Shown: positions 1 through 8,276, numbered from the stretch's first letter. The stretch is DNA of 64,000 nt from Nonomuraea guangzhouensis (GCF_019396345.1 NZ_JAHKRM010000004.1:1-64000), one strand, 5' to 3'. Program-made: numbers and translations. Notes: generated by a model not told the origin, from the sequence alone.

Positions 1-1
1 G

Positions 2-550
2 GCCGCGGTCGCCGCCGCCGCCGACGGTCCCGCGTACCGTCTCGGGATCGCGTACGACGCCCGCGCCCGCGCGTTGTGCGGCCGCGACGACCTGGCCGGA
101 GCCGCGGCGGCCGCCCGGATCGCCACCGAGCGGTTCGCCGAGAGCGGCGCCGTCGGCGAACGCGGCCTGGCTCATCAGCAGCTCGCCACCATCTTCGGCC
201 GCATGGGAGACGTGGTGTCGTCCCGCGCGGAGATCGGCTGGGCCAAGGCCGCCTACCGGGAGTCGGGCGCCGACTGGCTCGCCGGTCAGCTGGCTCGGGT
301 GGAGCGGCAGCTCGCCGCGCGCGGCCCCCGGCACACGGCGCGGAAGGCCGTCGGCCCGCCGGCGCTGACCGCGCGCGAGCGCCAGGTCGCTGAACTCGTC
401 AGCCAGGGGTTGACCAACCGGGAAGTGGCCGAGCGTCTCCATCTCAGCCAGAAGACGGTGGAGACCCATGTGGCGCGCATTTTCAGCAAGTTCGACGTGC
501 GTTCCCGGGTGGCGCTGACCAGACGGATGGCCGGCTGGAACCACCGATAG
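2..550 (+). CDS. LuxR-family transcriptional regulator, C-terminal part (5' end outside window)
   Basis: The reading frame is open from the first bases of the window, so only the C-terminal 182 or so residues are visible. The last 65 residues form a LuxR/NarL-type helix-turn-helix: LTARERQVAELVSQGLTNRE, then the recognition helix around SQKTVETHVARIF. The upstream part is alanine-rich and helical, like the TPR-like tail of large LuxR regulators (LAL/MalT type) that carry an N-terminal ATPase. Whether an ATPase exists cannot be seen here. The TTG at 74 is not a plausible start because coding sequence continues upstream. The gene ends 9 nt before the convergent TetR gene. Its target is unknown. 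Confidence 0.85.
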   Translation, partial: AAVAAAADGPAYRLGIAYDARARALCGRDDLAGAAAAARIATERFAESGAVGERGLAHQQLATIFGRMGDVVSSRAEIGWAKAAYRESGADWLAGQLARVERQLAARGPRHTARKAVGPPALTARERQVAELVSQGLTNREVAERLHLSQKTVETHVARIFSKFDVRSRVALTRRMAGWNHR

Positions 551-559
551 CCGTGACCT

Positions 560-1234
560 CTAGCGGCGTTCTCCCAGCAAGGAGGAGCTGAGCCCGTAGA
601 TGGCCGTGATCAGGTTGTCCCCCAGCCGGCGCCAGGACCGCTCCGCGGCCGCGTGGTCGGCTCGGCCGCTGGCCAGGTCGGCTTCCAGCTCGGCGCTCAT
701 GTGGACGATGAGCTGCCGGATCATCGCACCCTGCTGGACGACCAGCTCGCGATCCAGGTCAGGCCCGTACGGGTAACCGAGCTCTTCGATGCGGCGGAAC
801 GAGGGCATCTTCAGGTGCGCCTGGATCGTGTACTCGCGCAGGGTGGGCTCCACCACGGTCTGCGCGAGGAAGCGGCCGTACCAGGACGGTGTGCCCAGGT
901 CGATGTGATGTTCGATGCTCGGCTGGACGACGCAGGTGATCCAGTCCCGGAGGGACAGCGCGCCCGGCTCGCCGAGCGCGGCCACCATCGAGATGCGGTG
1001 CTTCTCGATGGCGGCCATGTGGCGGTCCAGGATCGCGTGGATGAGATCGTCGCGGGTGCTGAAGTGATACTGCACCACCGACTTGTTGCGCTGGCCCGCC
1101 TCCTCGCCGATCCTCCTGATCGACACGTTCGCGAACCCGTGCTCCGCGTAGAGCCGCTCCGCGGTGTGCATCAGCTTGTCCCTGGCGAGCGCGGAGCGGG
1201 GGGAGATCGTGGCGGCCGTCTCGGAGAGTGTCAT
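560..1234 (-). CDS. TetR family transcriptional regulator
   Basis: A 224-residue regulator with an N-terminal TetR DNA-binding domain (about residues 18-65; AERLYAEHGFANVSIRRIGE, then the recognition helix near NKSVVQYHF) and a long helical ligand-binding domain. It lies 41 nt downstream of the MFS pump gene on the same strand, so the two are probably co-transcribed. It is clearly related over its whole length to the TetR at 2924-3577: both have AEHG, a DLG-(T/N)-P-(S/T)-WY-(G/A)-RF block and a late (R)HL/QLIVHM block. The two regulators therefore look like a duplicated pair flanking one transporter. The ligand is unknown. The ATG at 1234 is preceded by only a weak AAGG. Confidence 0.88.
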   Translation of the reverse strand: MTLSETAATISPRSALARDKLMHTAERLYAEHGFANVSIRRIGEEAGQRNKSVVQYHFSTRDDLIHAILDRHMAAIEKHRISMVAALGEPGALSLRDWITCVVQPSIEHHIDLGTPSWYGRFLAQTVVEPTLREYTIQAHLKMPSFRRIEELGYPYGPDLDRELVVQQGAMIRQLIVHMSAELEADLASGRADHAAAERSWRRLGDNLITAIYGLSSSLLGERR

Positions 1235-1275
1235 CCAGCACTGACCTTCATGACCGTTCCTGACCTCGTTCTAGT

Positions 1276-2730
1276 TCACCGCGCTCTGGCGGCGGCATCA
1301 GCCGCCACCGGGGCCAGGTTACCCGCATCGCGCCGACCAGGGATGAACGCGGCGATCAGGAACGCGGCCAGCGCGGCGCCGCAGCCGATGAGCATGGCGA
1401 CCCGGAAGCCGCTGAGCGACGGCAGCTCGACGGGGCCGAAGCGGGTGACCATGTCGGCCAGCACGACCGAGATCACCGCGCTGGAGGTGGAGGTGCCGAT
1501 CGACCGCATGAGGGCGTTCAGCCCGTTGGCGGCGCCGGTCTCCGACGCGGGCACCGCCGACATGATCAGCGCGGGCATGGCGGCGTACGCGATGCCGACC
1601 CCGGCGCTGATGACGCAGGTGAACACGATGATCTGCCAGACCGCGCCGATGAGCACGACGCCCAGGCCGTACCCGATGGCGATCACCAACGCGCCCGCCA
1701 TCAGCGACACCTTCGGGCCCCGCGCGGCCGACAGGCGCGCCGCGAACGGCGAGATGGCCATCATCACCAGCCCGCCCGGCGCCATGCACAGACCGATCAC
1801 CAGCAACGACTGGCCGAGACCGTAGCCCGTGGCCTTCGGCATCCCGAGCACCTGCGGCAGCACCAGCGACATCGCGAACATCGAGAAGCCGGCCATGACG
1901 GAGGCGAGGTTCGTCAGCAGCACCCGGCGGCCGACGGTGATCCGCAGGTCCACCAGCGGTCGCGGCGACCGCAGCTCCCACCGGCCCCACAGCAGCAGGA
2001 TGACCACGGCGGCGGCGAACAGCCCCAGAACGGTGCCGCTCGTCCACCCCCAGTCGCCGCCCTTGGAGATCGGCAGCAGCAGGCACACCAGTCCGGCCGA
2101 CAACCCGACCGCGCCGAGCACGTCGAACCGGCCGCCGGAGCGCAGCGGCGACTCCGGCACCACGGCCACCACCAGAACGGCGACCACGGCACCGAGCCCC
2201 GCCGAGACCCAGAACAGCACGTGCCAGCCGATGTGCTCCGCGAGCAGCGCGGCACTGGGCAGACCCAGCGCGCCGCCCACGCCCAGCGAGGAGCTCATCA
2301 GCCCGATCGCCGAGCCGAGCTTCTCGGCGGGTAGTTCGTCACGCATGATGCTGATGCCCAGCGGGATGACACCGGCCGCCGCGCCCTGCAGGGCCCGGCC
2401 CACGATCATCGGGGTCAGCGAGTCACTGAGCGCGCAGACGACCGACCCGACCACCAGCAGCCCCAGGCAGAGCACCAGGATGCGCCGCTTGCCGAACATG
2501 TCACCCAGCCCCCCGAACACCGGGGTGGCCACGGCGCCGGCCAGCAGGGTGGCGGTGATGGCCCACGAGGTGTTCGACGGGGAGGCGTGCAGCAGCGTGG
2601 GGAGCTGCGGGATCAGCGGTATGACCAGGGTCTGCATGAGCGCGACCACGATGCCGGCGAACGCCAGCACCGCCACTGTCAGGCCGCTGCTCGGCGCCTG
2701 TTTCTGGGTCCCGGGGACCACCGTCGTCAT
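1276..2730 (-). CDS. MFS drug-efflux transporter (DHA2, EmrB/QacA type)
   Basis: About 484 residues with many hydrophobic segments, matching 14-TM proton-driven efflux pumps of the DHA2 family in the cytoplasmic membrane. Motif A follows TM2 (GGLGDMFGKRRILV) and a motif-C-like GALGLPSAALL segment lies in TM5. The ATG at 2730 is chosen over the upstream frame start at 2778 because an AGGA sits at proper spacing in front of it and the first 16 residues of the longer form are not membrane-like. Its promoter lies in the palindromic region 2837-2900 shared with the divergent TetR gene, so drug-responsive repression by that TetR is likely. The substrate is unknown. Confidence 0.88.
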   Translation of the reverse strand: MTTVVPGTQKQAPSSGLTVAVLAFAGIVVALMQTLVIPLIPQLPTLLHASPSNTSWAITATLLAGAVATPVFGGLGDMFGKRRILVLCLGLLVVGSVVCALSDSLTPMIVGRALQGAAAGVIPLGISIMRDELPAEKLGSAIGLMSSSLGVGGALGLPSAALLAEHIGWHVLFWVSAGLGAVVAVLVVAVVPESPLRSGGRFDVLGAVGLSAGLVCLLLPISKGGDWGWTSGTVLGLFAAAVVILLLWGRWELRSPRPLVDLRITVGRRVLLTNLASVMAGFSMFAMSLVLPQVLGMPKATGYGLGQSLLVIGLCMAPGGLVMMAISPFAARLSAARGPKVSLMAGALVIAIGYGLGVVLIGAVWQIIVFTCVISAGVGIAYAAMPALIMSAVPASETGAANGLNALMRSIGTSTSSAVISVVLADMVTRFGPVELPSLSGFRVAMLIGCGAALAAFLIAAFIPGRRDAGNLAPVAADAAARAR

Positions 2731-2836
2731 CGACGTCCTGTCTCGATCGTTGCGGTATGGGGTGCCCTCAATGACCACTCCCCCTTGCTCGCCGTACTCA
2801 CGCGGTGATCTGCGGAATCATGCGGCGGCCAGGATA

Positions 2837-2900
2837 ACCGTAAGGTGACCGCCTCAATCGAGTCAAGCAGTTGACTTAATCGAGGCGGTCACTCTACGGT
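2837..2900. promoter_or_regulatory. Mirror-symmetric divergent promoters over a TetR operator
   Basis: A perfect inner palindrome AGTCAA-gcag-TTGACT (2861-2876) sits in a larger imperfect palindrome with arms 2845-2866 and 2871-2892 (19 of 22 matching). Both arms carry a TTGACT -35 box. Eighteen bases outward on each side lies the same -10 box TACGGT (2895-2900 on +, 2842-2837 on -). Each promoter thus starts in the shared operator, one firing towards the MFS gene and one towards the TetR gene. A bound TetR dimer would block both. Confidence 0.8.
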
Positions 2901-2923
2901 GCTGCCACTACCGTGGGAAGGTG

Positions 2924-3577
2924 ATGGTGACCACGACCAGGCCCGAGCGCGGCGGCGAGACCCGCGAGCTGCTCCTGACGACCGCCGAGCGGCTGTTCGC
3001 CGAGCACGGCGTGGCGGCCGTGTCCAGCCGGCAGATCAGCGAGGCGGCGGGGCAGGCCAACAACTCCGCGGTCGGATACCACATCGGCACGAAGACCGAT
3101 GTCGTGCTCGCGATCGTCCGCCGGCACTCCGCGCCGATGGAGCGGCGCCGCGCCGAGATGCTCGCGACGCTCACCGAGGCGTCCGGCCTGCACGAATGGA
3201 TCGCCTGCCTCGTACGCCCCGTCACCGGCCACCTCGCCGACCTGGGCAATCCGACCTGGTACGCCCGGTTCGCCGCCCAGATCACCACCGACCCCGCCCT
3301 CCGCCAGCTCGTCACCGACGAGACGACCGCCTCGCCGTCGCTGCGGCAGACCCTCGAGGGGATCTTCCTGCTCGTCCCCGCCCTGCCCGAGCAGGTACGA
3401 CGCGAGCGCGGCGACATGATGCGGCACCTGCTGGTGCACATGTGCGCCGAGCGCGAACGCGCGCTGCACGAGGGCACGCCCACCCCGCACCCGACGTGGG
3501 ACGCCGCCGCGACCGGGCTGATCGACGCGGTGACCGGGCTGTGGCTGGCCCCGGTCAGCGCGCCGGGGTCGCCCTGA
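2924..3577 (+). CDS. TetR family transcriptional regulator
   Basis: About 217 residues. The N-terminal HTH covers residues 12-60 (TTAERLFAEHGVAAVSSRQI, with a recognition helix around ANNSAVGYH), followed by a C-terminal domain typical of TetR repressors. It is divergent from the MFS pump gene with the operator 2837-2900 between them, which fits autoregulation plus control of the pump. It is a paralogue of the TetR at 560-1234. The start is uncertain among GTG 2921, ATG 2924 and GTG 2927, since GGGAAGG at 2915-2921 is closest in spacing to 2927. It ends 3 nt before the convergent ferredoxin gene. Confidence 0.88.
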   Translation: MVTTTRPERGGETRELLLTTAERLFAEHGVAAVSSRQISEAAGQANNSAVGYHIGTKTDVVLAIVRRHSAPMERRRAEMLATLTEASGLHEWIACLVRPVTGHLADLGNPTWYARFAAQITTDPALRQLVTDETTASPSLRQTLEGIFLLVPALPEQVRRERGDMMRHLLVHMCAERERALHEGTPTPHPTWDAAATGLIDAVTGLWLAPVSAPGSP

Positions 3578-3579
3578 CG

Positions 3580-3774
3580 TCACTCCGACAGCTGGATGGC
3601 CAAGGTGGGGCAGGCCGCGGCGGCGGCGCGTACCGCCTCGTGCTGTTCCAGCGGTGGCGCCTCGTCCAGCACGATGACGACGCCGTCCTCCTCGCGCTGG
3701 TCGAAGACCTTGTCGGCCTTCATCACGCACAACCCGCTGGCGCAGCACAGGTCCTGGTCGGCGCTGACCTTCAT
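3580..3774 (-). CDS. Ferredoxin, probably [3Fe-4S], partner of the adjacent P450
   Basis: A 64-residue acidic ferredoxin. Cys10-x5-Cys16 and Cys55-Pro are the three ligands expected for the [3Fe-4S] ferredoxins that feed electrons to actinomycete P450s. An additional Cys11 lies next to the first ligand. It follows the P450 gene directly: the P450 stop codon TGA at 3779-3777 overlaps a possible GTG start at 3780, and the ATG at 3774 begins the sequence MKVSADQDLCC, so translation is coupled either way. It probably transfers electrons from a ferredoxin reductase, not encoded here, to the P450. Confidence 0.9.
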   Translation of the reverse strand: MKVSADQDLCCASGLCVMKADKVFDQREEDGVVIVLDEAPPLEQHEAVRAAAAACPTLAIQLSE

Positions 3775-3776
3775 GG

Positions 3777-4997
3777 TCACCACGTGACCCAGACGTCCTG
3801 CAGTCCGCCGGAGATCCCGCCGGTACGCAGCTGAAGGTCCTCGGGGGCGTCCCGGAGCTGCAGGCCCGGCAGCCGCCGGGCCAGGGTGCCCAGCACGACC
3901 TGGAGTTCCATCCTGGCCAGGGGCTGGCCGAGGCAGAAGTGCGGTCCGGCGCCGAAGGTGAGGTGCTGGTTGTTCTCCCGGCGCGGGTCGAACCGCTCGG
4001 GCTCGGGGAACTTGCGCGGGTCCCGGTTGGCGGAGGGCGTGTTGGGGATCACGGTCGTCCCCGCGGGCACCTCCACTCCGCTCACGTTCACGTCCTCGGT
4101 GATGAACCGGGGCACCCCGCCGATCGCGGACAGCGTGCTGTCCAGGCGGAGAACCTCCTCGACCGTGCCCGGGATCAGCTCGGGGTCGTCGATGACCGCC
4201 TCGAAGCGCTCGCGCTCGGAGAGCAGCATCGCCACCATGATCGCGATCATGTTGGAGGTCGTCTCATGCCCGGCGAGCAGCAGCCCGCGTACGGTGGCGA
4301 TGAGCTCGGCATGGCTGAGCCGGCCGTCCTCGGCGTCGGAGATCTGCGTCAGCTCGCTGAGCAGGTCGTCTCCCGGGTTCGCCCGGTTCCGGTCGACCAG
4401 GTCGGAGACGTACTCGTTGAAGCCCTCGTACGCCTCGTCGACCTCCTCCTGGGTGTTACGCGTCAGAGTCAGCATGGTGCGCGACCAGTGAGCGAACTTG
4501 TCCTGATCCTCACTGGGCGCCCCGACCAGCGCGCAGATGACGCGCACCGGCAGCGGCAGCCCCAGCCCGGCCGACAGGTTCCCCGGAGACCCCTTGGCCA
4601 CGAGGGAGTCCAGCAGTTCGTCGGTCATCGCCTGGATCCTGGGACGCCACACCTCCATCCGCCGGACCGTGAACGAGCGGCTGAGCAGCCGCCGCCACCG
4701 CAGGTGCCCCGGCCCGTCGCTGATGTCCTCGCTGCCCATCCTGCGCCGGCTGAACAGGCCGCCGTCCTTCGTGGTGGACAGCCGGGCGGCGCCCTCTCTG
4801 CGAAGGTTGCGACTGAAGCGCGGGTCCGCCATCACCGACCTGGCGTCGTCGTAGCGGGTCACCAGGGCGGCGGTGTCCCCACTGGGCAGCCGGACGTGCG
4901 CCACCGGGCACTGCTCACGGAGCTCGGCCAGCTCCGACGGAGGCTCCAGGGCCGTGGCCCGACCGAACGGGAAATCAGGGGTCGCCTCAGCAGTCAT
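3777..4997 (-). CDS. Cytochrome P450
   Basis: A 406-residue soluble bacterial class I P450. The I-helix oxygen-activation motif is AGHETT (residues 242-247), the ExxR pair is E281/R284, and the haem loop is FGAGPHFCLG with the haem-ligand cysteine at 355. The overall layout resembles the CYP105/CYP107 type of secondary or xenobiotic metabolism. It forms a two-gene unit with the downstream ferredoxin. Its promoter (5031-5059) carries a palindrome over the -35 box. The substrate cannot be read from the sequence, and no biosynthetic cluster is visible beside it. Confidence 0.93.
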   Translation of the reverse strand: MTAEATPDFPFGRATALEPPSELAELREQCPVAHVRLPSGDTAALVTRYDDARSVMADPRFSRNLRREGAARLSTTKDGGLFSRRRMGSEDISDGPGHLRWRRLLSRSFTVRRMEVWRPRIQAMTDELLDSLVAKGSPGNLSAGLGLPLPVRVICALVGAPSEDQDKFAHWSRTMLTLTRNTQEEVDEAYEGFNEYVSDLVDRNRANPGDDLLSELTQISDAEDGRLSHAELIATVRGLLLAGHETTSNMIAIMVAMLLSERERFEAVIDDPELIPGTVEEVLRLDSTLSAIGGVPRFITEDVNVSGVEVPAGTTVIPNTPSANRDPRKFPEPERFDPRRENNQHLTFGAGPHFCLGQPLARMELQVVLGTLARRLPGLQLRDAPEDLQLRTGGISGGLQDVWVTW

Positions 4998-5030
4998 CGT
5001 GTCCTCCAGCTCGGGAACTTGACCCGACTC

Positions 5031-5059
5031 ACCCTAAGTCGCCTGCCTTATTAAGGCAA
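5031..5059 (-). promoter_or_regulatory. Promoter and palindromic operator of the P450-ferredoxin operon
   Basis: On the minus strand TTGCCT (5059-5054) and TAGGGT (5036-5031) are separated by exactly 17 bases. The perfect palindrome TGCCTTA-T-TAAGGCA (5044-5058) covers the -35 box and the start of the spacer, where a repressor would exclude RNA polymerase. It does not resemble the operator at 2837-2900, so the nearby TetR is not its obvious ligand. Confidence 0.65.
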
Positions 5060-5230
5060 CCTCCTTGAAACCGACACGCCAAGCATGATCATGCCACCCA
5101 ACCAAGCGAGATGTGCCGGATCGGCACGGGTGAGCGGGAGCGCAGGGTCAATCACAAAGGGTGATTGTTGATAACTTTAAGTAGTGTTAATGTGCGGGTG
5201 CCCATTCCACCCATCCGATGGAGGAGAGCC

Positions 5231-5785
5231 GTGTCCTTCGCCGTACCCGACGTTCTCGCCCGGAAATTCGACAAGAGATTCACCTTGTTCGACGCCGACG
5301 CCGACGATGTGCTCACCAAGGACGACTTCCAGACCGCGGCCACGAGATTCTTGGCGGCGTTCGGCGTACCGGCCGACTCCCCCAAGGGCCGGGACGTGCT
5401 GGCCGCCTACGCGAGCATGTGGAACGCCCTCATCCACAGCGCCGACGACGACAGCGACGGGCAGCTCACGCGCGCGGAGTTCACCGCCTACCTCGCCGGC
5501 GAGGAGTTCCGCACGAGCGGCTACGCGGCGACCGCCGGTCGGATCGCCGAGTCCGTCCTCATCGTCTGCGACACCGACGGCGACGGCCAGATCTCCTTCC
5601 AGGAGTTCGCCGCCATTCCCGGCATCTCCTCCCTGCCCGAGGCCGAGCGCCGCGCGGTGTTCGACCGGCTCGACACCGACGGCAGCGGGCAGCTCGACAT
5701 CAGCGAGATCCACGCCGCACAGCGCGACTTCTACCACAGCACCGACCCGGACGCCCCCGGCAACCTGATCTTCGGCCGACTCTGA
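5231..5785 (+). CDS. EF-hand calcium-binding protein (calerythrin/CabD-like), 184 aa
   Basis: Four EF-hand loops are visible at residues 21-32, 72-83, 114-125 (DTDGDGQISFQE) and 148-159 (DTDGSGQLDISE). The first is the least canonical, with Asp in place of the usual Gly at position 6. There is no signal peptide, so it is a cytosolic calcium sensor or buffer of the bacterial calerythrin type. The GTG at 5231 is preceded by GGAGGAGAG; the frame is open upstream to 5165 but that part is not protein-like. The cupin gene starts 9 nt after its stop. A second EF-hand protein of exactly the same length and loop layout is encoded at 46965-47519. Confidence 0.9.
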   Translation: MSFAVPDVLARKFDKRFTLFDADADDVLTKDDFQTAATRFLAAFGVPADSPKGRDVLAAYASMWNALIHSADDDSDGQLTRAEFTAYLAGEEFRTSGYAATAGRIAESVLIVCDTDGDGQISFQEFAAIPGISSLPEAERRAVFDRLDTDGSGQLDISEIHAAQRDFYHSTDPDAPGNLIFGRL

Positions 5786-5794
5786 GGAGAAGAC

Positions 5795-6226
5795 GTGGAG
5801 CACCCCCCGCAGCCCGACGGCCACTGCCGAGTCATCCGTTCCGCCCTGATGTACGAGGGCAAACAGCACCTCCAGTTCTTCGCCGGCATCGCCGCCGAGA
5901 CCGTGGGCGCGCGCAACATCTGCATGCACCTGCAGACCATCCCGCCCGCCGGCAGCGGCCGAGCCCACAAGCACGACCACCACGAGACCGCCATCTACGT
6001 CATCAAGGGCGCCGTCGGCGCCTGGTACGGCGACGACCTGCAGCACTACCTCGAAGCACGCCAGGGGGAGTTCATCTACATCCCCGCCAGCACCCCGCAC
6101 ATGCCCGTGAACCTCAGTGACAGTCAGCCGGCCGAAGTGGTCCTCGCCCGCACCGACCCGCGCGAGCAGGAGAGCACGGTGCTCCTGCCCGACCTGGAGA
6201 GCCGGCGCCCCCTCCCGGCGGACTGA
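5795..6226 (+). CDS. Cupin-domain protein
   Basis: 143 residues with one cupin_2 barrel. The first metal-binding motif is seen in HKHDHHETAIYVIKG and the second in YIPASTPHMPVN, so several His residues could bind a metal. The fold is shared by enzymes and non-catalytic sensors and the substrate is unknown. The GTG start at 5795 is preceded by GAGGAGAA that overlaps the end of the EF-hand gene, so the two genes form an operon. The pairing suggests a calcium-linked small-molecule or stress function, which is inference only. Confidence 0.82.
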   Translation: MEHPPQPDGHCRVIRSALMYEGKQHLQFFAGIAAETVGARNICMHLQTIPPAGSGRAHKHDHHETAIYVIKGAVGAWYGDDLQHYLEARQGEFIYIPASTPHMPVNLSDSQPAEVVLARTDPREQESTVLLPDLESRRPLPAD

Positions 6227-6353
6227 CATGCCGATGCGGTGAAGGCCGGTCACGCCCGCGGGCAGGCGGCGAGCAGGGTTTCGACCTGGTCGCGCCCGCG
6301 GGCGTCGCTGTGCGGTGGGGTGGTCGCGTGGGAGCTAGTCTCGACAGATCGGA

Positions 6354-6824
6354 ATGCGGCAGCGAAGGGACCCGATCATCGCCAACGACTACTTCCCCTC
6401 ACCCGGGGACCAGCCGCGATCGGCGCGCCGTCGCGTGACCGAGTCGGCGATCCTGAGCAGCCACGATCAGAGCCGGGCCGACATCGCCCAGTGGACCTGC
6501 CCGCACGGGCAGCACGCCGGGCACGGGTGCGTCACATGCTACGAGCTCTCGGCCGACGCCGATCCGGCGTTGCCGCTCTGGGAGGTCGCCGTGTGGTTCA
6601 CCTCGGCGCGGGCCATCCCGATCAGGGCGCTGCACGACGTGCACCGCCATGGCCGCCGCTTCGCGCTCGACCAGCCGTCGACTCCCCTGGTCTACCTCCT
6701 GAGCGGACAGATACGAGCCGGTCTGGGTTCGGAGGCGGTGGCGGGCCTGGTCGGGTTCCTGCTGCAGAACCAGCACATCGTCGACGAGTTCACCGTCACG
6801 GAGATCCGCGCCGTCCATTCCTGA
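6354..6824 (+). CDS. Conserved-looking hypothetical protein, 156 aa
   Basis: I do not recognise the family. The 156-residue frame has strong GC bias at third positions and ordinary soluble-protein composition, which supports coding. A Cys/His-rich patch, CPHGQHAGHGCVTC (about residues 45-58), could bind zinc. No signal peptide or membrane segment is seen. The ATG at 6354 has no clear ribosome binding site, so an internal start or a leaderless mRNA is possible. The opposite-strand frame over the same DNA looks like a shadow. Confidence 0.55.
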   Translation: MRQRRDPIIANDYFPSPGDQPRSARRRVTESAILSSHDQSRADIAQWTCPHGQHAGHGCVTCYELSADADPALPLWEVAVWFTSARAIPIRALHDVHRHGRRFALDQPSTPLVYLLSGQIRAGLGSEAVAGLVGFLLQNQHIVDEFTVTEIRAVHS

Positions 6825-7207
6825 CGCCCGCGGCGCGAATTACGGGATAACCGGCTGGCTCTTATCCCCCATATGGCAGCGCCCGAGACGCCGCCGAGCG
6901 CATAATCGCGCCGGACTTATCCCACCGCGCTCGCACCCGTAACCCGCCGACGGGCACCCTCTCCGACCAGGAAAATGCCCCTTTCCGGGCCGCCTGACGA
7001 GCACCCGCTATAGAGCTCAGCCGTAATGCTGAAGCGGCAGAAATTCACTTGACAAGCTTGGACAATCCCCGCCGATCGCCTTTCCCTATCACGTGGCGCG
7101 CAAAGGGCGCATTCGCCCGCAAAAATCAAGGACATTACTCTTCCCAACCGGCGAATCCGTACTCAATATGTAAAAGTTCGTCGAATTCGCTTTCAGAAAG
7201 GAAGATC
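6825..7207. other. Intergenic region upstream of the protease gene, with GGGATAA/TTATCCC repeats
   Basis: No gene is supported in these 383 bases. GGGATAA (6844-6850) and TTATCCC (6862-6868) form a 7-bp inverted repeat with an 11-base gap, and a third copy, TTATCCC, lies at 6917-6923. TTGACA at 7049-7054 could be a -35 box but no convincing -10 follows at 17-18 bases. The last 160 bases are unusually AT-rich for this window, as expected of a long regulated leader. Confidence 0.5.
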
Positions 7208-8266
7208 ATGCAGCCACGCTCAAGGCACGCCGCAATCGTCTTAGCCACGTTGCTGGCCGTCTCGGGGATGAGCGCGACCGCCTCCACACAGGCGTCCGCC
7301 GCGGCGGAGAAGCCCTCCGCCCCGGCGACGGGGGTGGCGAACAAGGCCCGCGCCCAGAGCCTGCTCGACTTCTGGACCGAGGAACGCATGAAGGCGGCCA
7401 CGCCGGAGCCGGTTCCGGTGATGGACGCCAAGCAGGTGCAGGAGCAGGTCGAGAACGTCCTGCCGGGCAAGGCCTCCGAGGGCTCGCTGCCCACGAGGAA
7501 GCTCAGCCCACCGGCCAGCCCGAAGACGGGCCTGCTGGCCGGCCAGCGCGCCGAACGCTGGGGGCGGCAGTACAGCATGCCGGCCATCACGATCGGCAAG
7601 ATCTACTACACGCGCAACAACGGCACCGGCGGCTACTGCTCCGGCAGCGTCATCAACGCCAGCAACAGGAGCACGGTGTGGACGGCGGGCCACTGCATCC
7701 ACGCCGGCGGCGGCGGCTCCGGCAACTACTTCAGCAACTTCATCTTCGTCCCCGACGCCGACAACAACCTCGAGCCGTGGGGCCGGTGGACCTGGAAGTA
7801 CGCCAACACCACCGTCGGCTGGCAGAACAGCGGCAACCTGCACTACGACGTCGCCGCCATCGCGTTCAACTCGCAGGCCGCCCACGGCAACCTGCAGGAC
7901 TGGACGGGCTCGCAGGGCTACAAGTTCAACCAGGGCCAGGCGTGGACCGGCGTCAACACCTTCGGTTTCCCGCAGGACGGCTACCAGCGCACCGACTTCT
8001 CCGGCAACGACCTGTGGTACTGCTTCGGCAACACCAGCCGCGTCGGCACCTTCGACGACCTGATCCAGATCAACTGCGACATGCACCACGGCGCCAGCGG
8101 CGGCCCCTGGCTGCAGGACCTGCAGCTGAGCCGGGGCTGGGGCTACATCATCGGCGCCTACAGCCACCGCGCCTTCGCCAACAACGCCCCCACCGACATC
8201 GTCGCGAAGTCGGCGAACCACGGTGACGGCGCCATCAACGTCTTCAACGACGTCTCCGTCCGCTGA
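7208..8266 (+). CDS. Secreted trypsin-like serine peptidase (V8/glutamyl endopeptidase-like)
   Basis: A 352-residue secreted protease. A Sec signal peptide covers about residues 1-33, then a propeptide-like stretch rich in Ala, Pro and Lys runs to about residue 118. The chymotrypsin-fold domain follows. The catalytic triad is readable: His162 in TAGHC, Asp214 in YDVAAI and Ser297 in GASGGPW. The ATG at 7208 is chosen because AAAGGAAG precedes it and the signal peptide starts there. It probably acts outside the cell on proteins; the precise specificity is not determinable. It stands alone, followed by a terminator at 8277-8309. Confidence 0.92.
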   Translation: MQPRSRHAAIVLATLLAVSGMSATASTQASAAAEKPSAPATGVANKARAQSLLDFWTEERMKAATPEPVPVMDAKQVQEQVENVLPGKASEGSLPTRKLSPPASPKTGLLAGQRAERWGRQYSMPAITIGKIYYTRNNGTGGYCSGSVINASNRSTVWTAGHCIHAGGGGSGNYFSNFIFVPDADNNLEPWGRWTWKYANTTVGWQNSGNLHYDVAAIAFNSQAAHGNLQDWTGSQGYKFNQGQAWTGVNTFGFPQDGYQRTDFSGNDLWYCFGNTSRVGTFDDLIQINCDMHHGASGGPWLQDLQLSRGWGYIIGAYSHRAFANNAPTDIVAKSANHGDGAINVFNDVSVR

Positions 8267-8276
8267 CCCCCTGATC

